Shown here piece after piece: positions 38,301-50,445 of a stretch of 64,000 nt of DNA. The position numbers and the translations under genes are program-made. Within the stretch, counting starts at the first letter, position 1. Every line of letters starts with the position of its first letter. Under the pieces are notes generated by a model. That model searched no databases, was not told the DNA's origin, and saw only the letters and a program-made list of their open reading frames with translations. This DNA comes from Copromyces sp. CBS 386.78 (Eukaryota; Ascomycota; Sordariomycetes; Sordariales; Sordariaceae): NCBI GenBank assembly GCA_030685235.1, contig MU839124.1:248001-312000 (forward strand). The letters are read 5' to 3'.

Positions 38301-39074
38301 AGGAGCGGCTTCCAATACCCTACTATACCTATACTACCGTTTATAGTAATTTAAATAATATAATTCTACTAATTTACAACGAAAATAACTTATATTTTTT
38401 AAATAAGGCCTCGTACGTTATTAAATTCAATATAAATTTAATAAAATTCTTCTTAAATTTAATAAAAGTCCTTTAAAATTTATTTACGCTCGTTAAAAAT
38501 ATTAATATATTATTGTTTTTTAAATTAAAATTAAAATTAAAAGTTCTAAAATTCCTTAATAATAATAGTAAAACAATAATCGAATACCCTAACTACTTAA
38601 ATAATAAGATTAATAATTACTTAAAATACTCTTCCTTTAATTAAACCGAAGGAATTAATAAAAGTACTATTGTAAATAGGTTTAGCCCTCGCCGAATATT
38701 AAGTAACGGCTATAATAAGAGCCGTAACCGTATTAATACGAAGGAGGCCGCTCAAAGCTACTAAATAAACTTCTTTATTAATAAGGGGGTTAAAACTTTC
38801 TATTAGTACTCCTAAACTCTCTAACTCGTCGGTATAATTTAATACGTTAAATACTTTAATATTATCGTCCGTAATATATTTTAATAATTAAATTTACTAC
38901 AGGGCGTTTAAGAAAATACCTTCGTTTATAATAATATTATCGTTATTTAGAATTATAAATTCAGGCCTTCGTAGCCTCCTATTCTCTAACGACTAGTAGC
39001 GTCGCCTAATTATACTAAATAACGTACGTTTAAAAAAATATACGTTCGTAATATAATAATTAGGTACAATTAAT

Positions 39075-39431
39075 TATTACGGAATAAGGCGAACGTTAAA
39101 TATTTATAAAAATATTCGTAATTGTACGAAGAAGAGGAAACTATCTAGGGGAGCCCTAATAGCTATCTATATATAGTAAGTATATAGCCCGTACAGCCTA
39201 GTCATCCTATAGATCATCCTATAAATCATCCTATAGGGTAGTATAGTCTATATAGCCTTAGCGATAGGGGTAGGCTAATAACCGCAGCCAATTAGATATC
39301 AGATGCGTTCAGCCGCATCTACTATGCTAAGTTTCTGCAGCCAATTAGAGCATGCTATTAACCTGGTAACCATTGCCGTAGTGAAGGTAGCGATATGGGA
39401 CGGTTAGTCAGTTACAGATAACCCTGTGACA
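39075..39431 (-). repeat. A1 5' LTR (357 bp)
   Basis: Exactly the length of its partner, with three 12-bp units. Its inner-facing end (CCTGTGACA) is the best preserved of all copies. Confidence 0.9.
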
Positions 39432-39985
39432 GATAAAGATAAAGATAAGGAATATAAAAATAAAGTTAAAAATAAGGATAATAATCGTACGGCAGGATAG
39501 TAAGTTATTTAAATAGTAATTAATATAAAAAGAACTACTTCACTAAGGAAATTTTAGGAGGATTGGAAAATTATCTTTAAAAAGGCTTTTAAAAGGAAGG
39601 AAATTAATAAAGAGGAAACCCCTTTTATTAGTAGCAATAATTCTAATAAGGGTATTAATAGTAATAATAATAATAATAATATAAAATTGGAGCTAATTAA
39701 AGCGAAAGCTAAAATTATAAAAGTAAAAGAGCCTATTATTTTTAAACTACGCCCTAAGAAGATCGTTAAATATAAGAGGAATAGCGAAGATCCCTTCTAC
39801 TAGCGGTTAGGGGTAATATAAAAATATCGAAGTTTAAATATTAAAGGAATTAAGTATTTTTTATATATAAGTAAAAGAATAATAAAAAGAAATAATCGCG
39901 AAAAATTTTCCGATAATAGGATAAAAATCTTCCTTTAATACTTTCTTCCTTTAGTACGGATTTATACCTAATTATTTAATATTTT
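39432..39985 (+). pseudogene. Antisense open frame in element B, second part
   Basis: Continuation after removal of A1 and one GATAA: the frame reads through a lysine/aspartate-rich segment (DKDKDKEYKNKVKNKD), EDWKIIFKKAFKRKE, an Asn run, KPIIF-like KEPIIFKLRPKKIVKYKRN, and SEDPFY to a stop near 39985. Charged, low-complexity composition suggests a structural or nucleic-acid-binding protein, but the family is unknown. Confidence 0.45.
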
Positions 39986-41094
39986 AATCTTCCTTTCGAA
40001 AGTAAGTAAATACTAATCAATTATTTTTATAATAATAAACCTAAATTACAATAATAATAAGAAAGAAAAAGGAAATATAAAAGGGAAAAGGGTAATAGGA
40101 ATATTATTATTTTAATTATTTAGTTTAAATTTATTCCTACTTAGGAATATAATTCCCTTTAGTAAAAAATAGGTTAGGAATTTTATATTATAGAATTAGC
40201 AGGAATTTCCTTTAATTAATTAATATATAAGTAAAATAAAAATAAAGGAAAAATAAAAGGAGTAATAAAAATAAATAATAAAACGAATAAAGTATAAAAG
40301 AAAAATCTATTTATAAACGAAGTATAGATTAGTATAATTAATAATTAATTTTCTATTAAAGCCTATATTCCCGGTAATCTCCCTTTAAGTATTGTAATTT
40401 TAATTTTTAACTTCCTAAGATTATATTTTATTTTATTTTTAAAAGTAGTATTCTATATCCTCCTCTTCTCTTTCTCCTTCTTTTCGACTTTTTAAAGTAT
40501 AGATTCTTCTTATAATATTCGGCCTAATATTTCCTCTATAATTAATTTATTATCTTCTAAGTAAAGCTCCCTTATATTTTCTATAGGGCTAATCTATTCC
40601 CTTCTAAATTTTAAATTTAATTTTATAATATTTAATATTATTCTATCCTTAAATATAAATTTCTTAATCCTCTTAATATTTATAGGCTTATTAAGCGGTA
40701 TTCTATCGAAAATACTAATATAATATATATTTCCTGAAGCAGAGATCTAGTATATATCATAAGGTCCTTACTAACGATAAAATAACTTCCGTATAGAATT
40801 CATATCGATCCTACGAATACTATTATATTTTAAAATTAGGTCGTTAATTTCGATTTAGGCGTTCTTAAATTGCATCTTTCGCTAGTCTTATTTGTTACGG
40901 TAGTTAATTATTACTTCCTTTATTGCGGCGACTTTTTTTATTACCTAAGTAAACCTATATTTAATATCCTTATATATTTTAACGACTATATAAATTAGTT
41001 CCTCCCTAATTATTTGCCTATTATCGTTTTTCTAATTAGTAATTTACTATAATAATAAATTAAATTCGATAGGGGAAATAGGGTTATAATTATA

Positions 41095-41262
41095 TATAAA
41101 TTAAAAAAATATATATCTATAGTTTCTTTTAATAGTTATACGGTCGGCGAAAAGGACGTAGGGGAAATATTTTTTCTAATTGGTATTTTTACCGTCGATT
41201 ATTTTTATTAGTAAGGAGGCGATTATTGTATACCCCTATTCGTTTATATTATTAGCCTTAGA
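41095..41262 (-). pseudogene. B integrase, C-terminal part of the core
   Basis: Minus-strand text GYTIIASLLIKIIDGKN and KYFPYVLFADRITIKRN resembles the end of fungal Gypsy integrases (LPLVLWADRITTRRTTGYSPF). It lies downstream of RT in the sense of transcription, supporting a Gypsy gene order for B. Confidence 0.65.
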
Positions 41263-42899
41263 ATTATAAAGCGTAATATACTCTTTAAAAATCTTAAATT
41301 AGAATAAATATTTTATTATAACCTTTTAAAATTCTAGACTACTATTTACTGAAATTGTAAAAAAGTATCCTTACTTTAAAAATAATTATTTAAAGAATAC
41401 TTTTACCCTCGTAGACGTAGTACTAGGAAGAAGGGTCGCTTCGATATAGCTTATAAAGTCGTTTCGGGCCTTTAAAAGGGGAATTTTTTTATTATTTAAT
41501 TTTAAAAAGTATTAAATATCTAATGTCTATTTCCCAAAGGGATAAGAATTAGGATAAGACTAGTAATAGCCGTCCTTAAAATATTTCGGGCTAAATATTT
41601 AATATTAGGGGTAGGAGTAAATTATTTCTTCAATTTAAATATATATACCCTTCTAATAGTAGTACTTAATAATATACTAATATATTCTTTTATAGCCTTA
41701 GTAGCCTACTTCGTTGTAATAACGGGTTATAATTTATTAATACTCTTTTAAGTTATTAATAAATTGTCGGGGAATTTATATTAGAATAGCTAGCCGTAAT
41801 TAGAGAATATTATTTTAAATTATAAATTTGAAGGTGTTACTACGGAATTAATATTTTATAATTATATCCTTTAAGCGTATAAGTATTTTAAAAGTTATTA
41901 AATATTTAGCGATTTCCTCCGATTATTCTAATTAATCTCCTTTTAAAATTAGTTTATTAAGTTTATCGGTTTAGTTAAAATAAATCTATATGTTAATAAA
42001 ATCGTTAATATCCTCCTTATATTCCTTTTTATATAAATTAAAAGGCCCTAGTAGCTTACGAAATAAATTATTAACTATTATATTCTTAAAATTAGGAATA
42101 TATTTAATTTTAAAATTAAAGAGTTTAATTTAAGCGATCTATTATATTAATAATATTTTAAAAATATTATTAATAGTACTATTTAATTAATAGACTAGGA
42201 CTATAATATTAATTTTAATAACGAAATAAATATTAAATAGTTGCCTTTTTAACCGTTTTAAAGTGTAAAGAAGACCTTAAAGCTCCTTTTTTATAATATT
42301 ATAACGTTTTTTAATATTAGATTAAATCCTACTTTTAAAGTAATATAAATATTTTTTTCCGTCGGGGCCGATTTACTTTAGGATTATTCCCTAACTTTCT
42401 AGTAATACATCTATTATAAAGTAAATTATTTTATAACGTTCGTTATTGTAAATTAATATAGCGAGGATCGGTATTGTAGTAATTAGATGCTAAAGGTATT
42501 CTATTACAAATTATTCGTTTTCGGTCTATTACTATTCGATACCCTTCTTCGTTAACGTATAAAGGGGGATTGTAATAATGCCGAAACCTTTAATCTAAAT
42601 CCTATAGTACCCTATAATATTTAGGAAGGAGCGGACCTCTTCTACGCCCTTCCCTTTCTTATTAGGATCCTTTTTATAATAAATTTATTCGTTAATTTTA
42701 ATAACTTTATCCTTATTTACTATTCTCCTTTTAAATATATATAAGTATTTAATTAATATTATTTCCCTTTAATATCATTATAATTTAATAATTATAATCG
42801 TTCTTCTAACTAGTTTAATATTAAGGAATACTTTATTAATATTTATAAAATACTCTAATACGTATTTTCTAACTCTTTTAATACCAATCTATTCTTTAT

Positions 42900-43300
42900 T
42901 ATAATTTAATTAAAGTCCTTTAATATAAATATTATCGAAGTATAATTAGTAAATATTAAGGATTAGATTATAGAATATCCGAATTATAATTCTTATAAAT
43001 TATATAATAAAATTAGTGCTTTCTTATAGTAAAATAGTTATTTAAAATAGGTTAAAAGGGGTTATAAAGGTAATAATATTATAATTAGCTTCGTCGAAGG
43101 GGATTTAATCGTATTTAGAAAAGAGGTTTAATAAGGATATTATTTTATAATTTTTAAAAGCTTTATTAAATTCTTTATAACCTAGTAGTAGGTTAGTATC
43201 CTTTAGTATTACTTTATTAATTTTCTAAATATTATTAATTAAGCGTAGACCCTTATCCTTTTTTATAATTAAAAATTAATTATTGTAGTACGTTGTATAG
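42900..43300 (-). pseudogene. B reverse transcriptase (dead)
   Basis: Minus-strand text LRLINNI, LFSKYDxIPFDEA, FITPFNLF and FVRIIIRIF, ending YFDNIYIKG (active site FDN at 42939-42931), follows the block order of a fungal Gypsy RT (FSGYDQIPLDEA, TPLGLF, FLDDIGVKG). Only the second Asp of the YxDD-type site is changed to Asn. Sequence clearly differs from family A. Confidence 0.75.
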
Positions 43301-44500
43301 CTTTCCTTTAAAATCCCTTTTTTAATTTTATCCTTTAATAAATTATATATTTTAATATAGAGAGCCTTTAATATTAGAATAGATTTTAATTACTAGGCGG
43401 AATAGGGGATAGTACGGATTTATTAAAAGGGGATAATATCGGAATATAATTTACTATATTCTATAAAATCTTAAATTAAAATTTACTCTTTATTATATAG
43501 GATATAAATAAAAAATTTAATTTTTCTTTTATTAAGAGTATCTTAAATTTTTTTAAATATAATTTAGAATCGCTCCTCTATTAGCTTCGACCTATAGATC
43601 AACTCCGTAAATTTTAGGATAATATATTAATCCTATTCTAAACCGAAATTTTTAAATAAATTAACGATTTGTTCCTTTACCGTTTTTAACCTCTTTATTT
43701 TTTAATTTAAATCCCTATTTAACTTTAAACTATTAGAAATTACATTATCGATTAAATTAAACTTTTAATTTATCCGTTTATATATTATATAAATTTATAT
43801 TATTATTTTTAGTCTTCTTTTAAAAAACCCTTCCCTATAAATATTAACCTCTTTTAATAATTTTATTAAAATTTTCCATATACGCCGACGAACCTACTTA
43901 AAAATTTATACCTCCTCTTTATCGTTTCTTACAATCCTTCTTTAAACTTCCTACAATTCTTTATATCCGTCCTTCTCTTTCTATAAAAAATCTAATAACT
44001 AATCGGTTATTATATTTAGTAATAGGGCGATCCGCTTATTATTTTCCTTAAATTCTATTTATTTAAATAATTTAATTACTTTTCCTCTCTATATTTTCGA
44101 ATCTTCCCTTTCTTTATAAATATTCGAAAATATAATTATAATAGGGGAATTAAACCCGTTATCGGTCTTACTTTAAAATTTCTAAATTAATAATTAGTAT
44201 AATATAAATTACTACCCCTTTAAAAATTATAATTATATAATTTTTTCCTTTTTTATTATAAATTATATAAATATTAGTATCTTAGAAAAATAATAATTTT
44301 AAAATAATATTATAATTAGGTAAAATTTATTCAATAATAAAGAAATAAACTTTTTTTCCTTTATTTAATAAATAAACCTTTTTATATATTTTATTAAAGA
44401 ATCCCCTCCTATTTCTATTATTATCGATATTAATAATTTAAATAAAAATATTTTAAAGATTTAAATTATTAATTAATACTTTATTAATAATATTATATTT

Positions 44501-45147
44501 AAGAAAGTTTTTTCGGATAATTGAAAATATCTTCCTATATAGTTGCCCTACATACTTATACCCTTCCCGCGCGCTAATATACACTAAAATTTTTAAATTA
44601 ATTAAATCGCTTATATCTATTCTAAATTTCTATATTCCTATTCTTAGCGTTAATAAACCGTACTACGCCCGCTAAACCCCTAAATTATAATTTATTATAT
44701 ATCCTACTCCTATATATATATCGCTAACAATTATAATAATTATTAATAACTATAATAATTATAATAGCCGTAATAACCGTAATAGCTATAATAGCCGTAA
44801 TAGCTGTAAAAACTATAATAGTCGCTAATAATTACTAATAATTATAATAATTACTAATAGCTATAATAGCCGTAAGAGCCGTAATAACTATAATAATTAC
44901 TAACAACTATAATAATGATAACAATTACTTAATTAATCGTAGCCAATCTAAGTATACATCTAAATAGGCTAAATATATAATATTTTATAAAAGAATACAA
45001 TTACAATATAAAATATAAACTACAATTTAAATACAAATAATTTAATTAATTTAAAAAAATTTAGGGTATATTAATATATTTTAGCGCGCGAGAAGGGTAG
45101 GGTAATTATATAGGAAAATATTTTCGACTATCTAAAAAAACTTTCTC
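44501..45147. mobile_element. Non-autonomous MULE derivative C2 (647 bp)
   Basis: Ends AAGAAAGTTTTTTC...CTTTCTC with inverted repeats of more than 100 bp. It shares the subterminal CCCGCGCGCTAATATAC motif and the TAGCGTTAATAAACCGTACT segment (44647 on) with element C, but lacks any transposase. A perfect 8-bp duplication TTATATTT flanks it (44493-44500 and 45148-45155). It lies inside B and is RIP-mutated. Confidence 0.85.
44732..44935. repeat. Degenerate 9-bp minisatellite inside C2
   Basis: About 200 bp made of variants of a 9-bp unit such as TAATAGCCG and TAATAGCTA, blurred by C-to-T and G-to-A changes. It fills the space between the two terminal repeats of C2. Confidence 0.7.
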
Positions 45148-47029
45148 TTATATTTAACCCTTATATTTAAAAGAATTACAATCTTTTTATTTCCCTTATA
45201 TTTAATAGAAATATAGAATATAAATAAAAGAATTAAATAAATTATATTTCTTTTAAATAAAAAAGATTTATTAATAAATTTTATATAATTAATTATTAGT
45301 ATTAAAATATTATAAAGTAAAATAATTCGGGTAAGAATGGATCCGCTCCTCTTCTAATTACTAAAATTCTATTATTTAAATATAAAAAAAATATTTTTAC
45401 TAAAATTAAAACGACTAAATAATAAATGTCCTCTTCATTTAATAATTTCTATAAAATTAATTAATAGTATTTTTATAAAATCCTATTTATTAATAAATAT
45501 ACTATTAATTTAAATTCCTATTAGTATAATAAAAATAAATTTATTAATTTTAGAATTATTATTAGGGGTAGTATTATTATAATATTTAAATTATATTTTA
45601 AAAATCCTATTCTTACTATAAAGGATACCCGAAAATTATTCGACTTAATTATAAATAGTTTTAATATTAATAAAATTATTACAAATAATATCTTTAATAA
45701 TAATAATAATTTTAATATTTATAAATTTAATTATTATAAAATTCTATTCCTTTATTTCCGAAATAATATCTTTAATTTTAATTTCCTTAGTAGGGAATTA
45801 ATTAGTATTATCCTCCTTTATTATAAAAGAAACCTTTTTTAATATTATTTTTATTATTAGTATTATCGGTATCGATATAAAGGTAGGAATAAATTCGTAC
45901 GTATAAACTTTATTTTCGAAAGTCGTATTAAACTATTTAAATATAATATTAATATCCTTTAATATAAAAGGACGAAAAAAAAGAAATATAATTATAAATC
46001 TTTAAATAACGTTTTCTATCCAAAGCCTCTTTAATTTACTAATAATTATAATAGTAGTCTTTTAAAAAGTATAAATTTACTCCTTATTATTAGTAATTTC
46101 TTTAATCCGAATAAAAATAGTCGGCCGGATTTAAATAATATAAATACTAATTATCTAATTATTAATTAAGGACGAAAGTTTATATAATCTACTAAATACT
46201 TTTATTATATTATAATTAATAGCGGTTCTAGATTTTTTTTAGGTTTAAATTTAATTCTAATATACTTTAATACCTTTAAAGTTTAGAAGAACTTTAAAAA
46301 ATAAGACGAATAGCAGGTTTTTAATATCCTTTTATTATTAATAATTAAATTCCTATTTTTTAAAATCCTTATAATTAATATATTCGGGATTTAAAATTAT
46401 AAAGGAATAAATTAATTTATTAAAAGTATTAATATTATAAATATAATTAAAGAGGTTTCTATTAATAAAGTCGTTATAATTTAATATAATTCTTTTATAA
46501 ATAGTAGGAAATATAGACTTCTCTTTATTATATAATTTTTAAATTAAAATATTATAATAAGTATTAATATCTTTTTTAAAATAAATAATAAAATAATACC
46601 CCGTCTTTCCATAATAGTAGTATTACTATAGACCTATTCTTCCCTATCCTCTATAACTTCTACCTTTATTTTTAATAAATATATTTTAATTAATTTAAAT
46701 AGCGTTAATATAAATATTTAAAATTTAAATTAATTAATAAATAATAAATTAAAAGGGAGTATTAAAAATAATAATTTATTAGAATTAATAATTAATAATA
46801 GCGTTTTAAATAATTATAAATTATTTTATTAATTAGGTTAATTTTTCTATAATATTTTTAATAATATTAAATCCGCTCTTAATTATAATTTTAATTTTAA
46901 TCCTAATTTTCTTAATAAAAATATTTATAGAAGTTTCTTCTTTAAACGATAAAAAAAAAGAATTTATATTAATAATTTACTTACTTTTATATTTATTTTT
47001 CCTAATAGAAATCTCCTCCTTATTATTAT

Positions 47030-47285
47030 TAATATTATTAAATTTATTAATATTTAAATTATTAAATTATTTAATTACGAATTTAATTAATTCTTAGGAG
47101 AATTTAATTTATTTTATAGTATAAATATTATTTTTATATTTCTTTAGGAAAAAAGTAATTATATATTTAATATTAATATATAATTTCTAATAGAAATTTT
47201 TAACGGTATTATAATTAATACTATACTAATTTATAATAAATTAGTAAACTAGTAAGGTCGAATAAGTAAGAATAATATTAATAAT
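47030..47285 (-). pseudogene. B gag-like fragment
   Basis: Minus-strand text TVKNFYxKLYINIKYIITF followed by LKKYKN resembles the helical core of retrotransposon Gag (VKEFYRQL...V..FL.KYK). It sits about 1.3 kb inside the 5' LTR, the expected place. The match is by eye and modest. Confidence 0.5.
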
Positions 47286-48590
47286 TTTACCTTTTTTATA
47301 AAAAATATATTTAATATAAAACTTCTTTAATATAAAAAAAATAATATTAATTTATTTAAAGTTTTTAATTTTATAAATTATTTTAAACCGCTAAATAAAT
47401 TTATTTTAAATATAAATCCCCTTCGTTTTAAAATCGTAGAAAATACTTTTATTAATATCCTTAAGGTCCTTCTTATACTATTAGAATTAAATAATAATTT
47501 TAAATTCGTCGTCGCCGAATTTATAAATTCTAACCTTCTCTTCGAATAATTCAAAATATTTAGAAACCTTCTTATTATTGAATTTCTTTTTAAAAATAAT
47601 ATTACGAATAAAAGTAATATTATTAATAAAAAGGGCGGTAGCGGCGTTAAAACTTATTTTAATAGCGGTAGAAGAAATAATAATAGGAGGAAAAATAATA
47701 AAAGGGGTTCCCTTAGAAGAAGTAGTAGAATTAAATATATTAAATAATATAAATTTATAAATTATAAAAAGGTAAAAATATTATATAATATTATATTAAT
47801 ATTCGAAATATTTAATAATATTAATATTATTATTTAGTAAAGTATAAATTTACCCTTCTTTATCCGTATTTTCTTCGTAAAAGCGTTTTAACGTCGTTAA
47901 TAAATTAAATCGCTCTTCGGAATTTTATAATAACTTTATTTTAAAATTTTCCAAAAAGTAAATCCTATTAATTACTACTTTATTAATTATTTTTATTTCT
48001 TTTAATAATATTCTAAAATTTTTAAAAATATTAAAAAAAAATTAAATTATTAAAATAAAGAGCCTTATAATAATTTTAATTAACTAAAGAATAAATTTCT
48101 CGTATAATTTACAAATATTTAATTACCGAACGTTAATTAATTAAGAATAAATTTTTATTACTTTATTAACCTTCAGTCTTTATTATTTAAATTCGCTTTC
48201 TAAAATTCTATTTTTATTCTTTTTAATTCGATTTCGTTTAATTTTATTATTAAAATCGATTTTTTCTTTCTTCGTTTCGGTTTTAATATTTTCTTTTTAA
48301 ATCGTTAAATTAAGGTTTTTATTAACCGCCGTTAATAAATTATAATATTATCGGGGAAATAGAAATTTATATATATTTAAAATTAAAATTTCTTATAAAT
48401 TAAGTAAAAAATTTCGTTATTAATAGAATTAATTAATTTTTCGCTATTTGAATTTCGGTTTTTAAATTAATATTCCGAAGGTTTTAGGGATAACTTTAAT
48501 ATTTATAGAAAGCCCTAACCGAAGGCTCCTTAAATCCATATTAATTAATTTAATTAAAAATTTAAAATTTATTTCATTTTTATTACTATT

Positions 48591-49029
48591 TAAAATAAAA
48601 TAAAATTATATTAATAAAGGAATAGGATTATATTATATAAATTTATATAGCGAAGAATAAATTTAGAATTAATAATTTTATTTTTAAAATTAAATAGAAT
48701 TATTAAATTACAATTATAAAACTACTAAAAGGAAAAATAAAAAGTAAAACGGAGTTTTACCTCTATACTTTTTTTAAAATAGTAAAGTACGGATTTAAAA
48801 ATCGGTATTAAAGAAAATAGAAGGTACTTTACAAATATAATTAAAGATTTTAAAAATATTAGTATTTAATTTATTACTTTTTATTTACTTATTTATAATT
48901 TAAAAGGGGATATTATCCTTTTTATACTTTTCTATTTTTAACCCTATTTAACTTTAAAATAAATTTACTCTTTAGTATTTTAATTCTATAAGTATTTTAA
49001 TATTTATTCTAATAAAACGCCTTAATTTA
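48591..49029 (-). repeat. B 5' LTR (439 bp)
   Basis: Same length as the left LTR with no indel. It starts TAAAATAAAATAAAATT where the left copy has TGAAATAGAGCAAAACC; over the first 120 bases every difference seen is C to T or G to A. Confidence 0.88.
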
Positions 49030-49033
49030 CTAT

Positions 49034-49091
49034 TACTATAGTAAAAATAATAATATAAAATAGTTAATTAATTATAAATAATTTTATAATA
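49034..49091 (-). repeat. A2 3' LTR, inner part (58 bp)
   Basis: The remaining 58 bp of the A2 left LTR, ending in ATAATA (from GTGACA after RIP) and followed by the reverse complement of a polypurine tract (CTTCCTTCGCTT), as expected at the inner edge of a 3' LTR in minus orientation. Confidence 0.85.
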
Positions 49092-49964
49092 CTTCCTTCG
49101 CTTAAAATACTCCTAATATAAAAATACTTCCCTTTTTAATCTCTTTTATAATATTTATTATTTACGATTTTATATTATTTTTACTTTCCTTTTTAAGCCG
49201 TTACCTTACCTTCTTAATAATATAATAATTATTATACTACTAATATTATATTTATTTTTCTTAGCGGTTAATCCGTCTTAACGGCTTTTTTTAAAACTTT
49301 TTTAACTCTATAACGACGTTTTTCGTTTATATTTTATTATAATAATATTAATATATTTAAATTATTATTATAAAACTTTCTAAAATTATTAATATAATAC
49401 TTTACGTCCTTCTATAATTATTAATAAAATTATAAAGGCTTCCCTAAATTACCTAATATTCCTATTTATTATTTTCTATATTAAAATAACAATTATTAAT
49501 AATTTCGTAAAATTATTCAATTATATTTTTAATATTATTTATTTATTTTATAATCCGCCTATTATTTATTCGGATATTTTAAATTTTATCCTACCCGGAA
49601 ATCCTTTAATAATTTTAAAATTTTATTATATTAACGTAAAAAATATAATTATACTTTATATTAATAAGGAACTTTAATATAACGTAATAGCTATTTACTT
49701 TTATAATTTCGAAAGGCCTTTCTTATAATAATATAAATTTAATTTATAGGCAACCCAATATAAAATTAATTATATTAAACAAAACTTTATCGCCGATATA
49801 GTATTTTAATATATTAGACTATTTTTTATTAATAGTTTTTTCGTACTATATTTAATTACTCCTAATTATAATAATAATTTTATTTAATATTATATTAAAC
49901 TAATCGGCGATTTTATTAACTTTAAAATATTTTACCCACTATATTTTAAAAAACTTTAATAAAT

Positions 49965-50445
49965 ATAATTAAACGGGCTCAATTCCTATCCGAAGGTGAA
50001 AATTATAATTTATAAAGAATAAAAATATACTAATACTATTTAAATATATATTATTACTTACAAATTCTATTAGAAGTAATTAATTAATTTAATCGTTTTA
50101 AACTTAATTAATATAAATATAAAAGAAATGCTCTAATTTAATATTAATATATTCGATCTAATTATTAATTTCTTTATAAAAAACCGATAATAATTTTAAA
50201 GTAATTCCTAACCTTTTAAATAAAGCCTTCTAAAATTATAAAATAAATTAAATACTATAATTGGAAATAATAATATCCGGCAAATTAGAAAAAACGTAAA
50301 TTTTTTCAATAAATCGATTAATAAATTCTTTTATAATTAATATTTTAATTAAGATATAATACTTTATTTTTATTAAATAATCTACTACTATAATAATATA
50401 TTTATACTTTCGGCTTCCCCGGATATAAGAGGTTATAAGGGTAAT
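49965..50445 (-). pseudogene. A2 integrase core (dead)
   Basis: Aligns position by position with the A1 integrase region (offset about 20,805) and is more heavily mutated. It lies between the split 3' LTR and the LINE D insertion. Confidence 0.7.

Larger units (their letters stand above)
27930..39431 (-). mobile_element. Gypsy LTR retrotransposon A1 (7.8 kb net, interrupted by MULE C)
   Basis: Same family as A2. LTRs are 27930-28286 and 39075-39431, both 357 bp. A perfect 5-bp target duplication GATAA flanks it (27925-27929 and 39432-39436). Minus orientation: the complement of a polypurine tract (TTTCCCTCGCTT) follows the left LTR. Read leftward from the 5' LTR it has gag (about 36-39 kb), RT (34.1-35.3 kb), then RNase H and integrase (28.5-30.4 kb). 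It lies inside B, and its integrase and RT catalytic aspartates have become asparagines. Confidence 0.9.
23847..49029 (-). mobile_element. Very large Gypsy-type LTR retrotransposon B (about 13.0 kb net)
   Basis: Two 439-bp LTRs in direct orientation bound the element, which lies inside the left LTR of A2 with CTAT on both sides (23843-23846 and 49030-49033). Minus orientation: a polypurine-tract complement (AATTTTCCCTTCGG) follows the left LTR, gag-like sequence lies near 47.0-47.3 kb, RT near 42.9-43.3 kb and integrase near 41.1-41.3 kb. After removing A1, C2 and their duplications it is still about 13.0 kb, roughly twice a usual fungal Gypsy element; about 4.6 kb between integrase and the 3' LTR is unexplained and includes an antisense open frame. 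Confidence 0.85.

Noticed and set aside
30478..45120. Possibility that the shared CCCGCGCGCTAATA segments are stray LTR pieces
   Set aside because: They lie at inverted ends with 8-bp duplications in both C and C2, so they are terminal inverted repeats of DNA transposons.
47578..47760. 60-codon plus-strand frame in element B
   Set aside because: AT-driven chance frame antisense to the gag part of B, with no domain.
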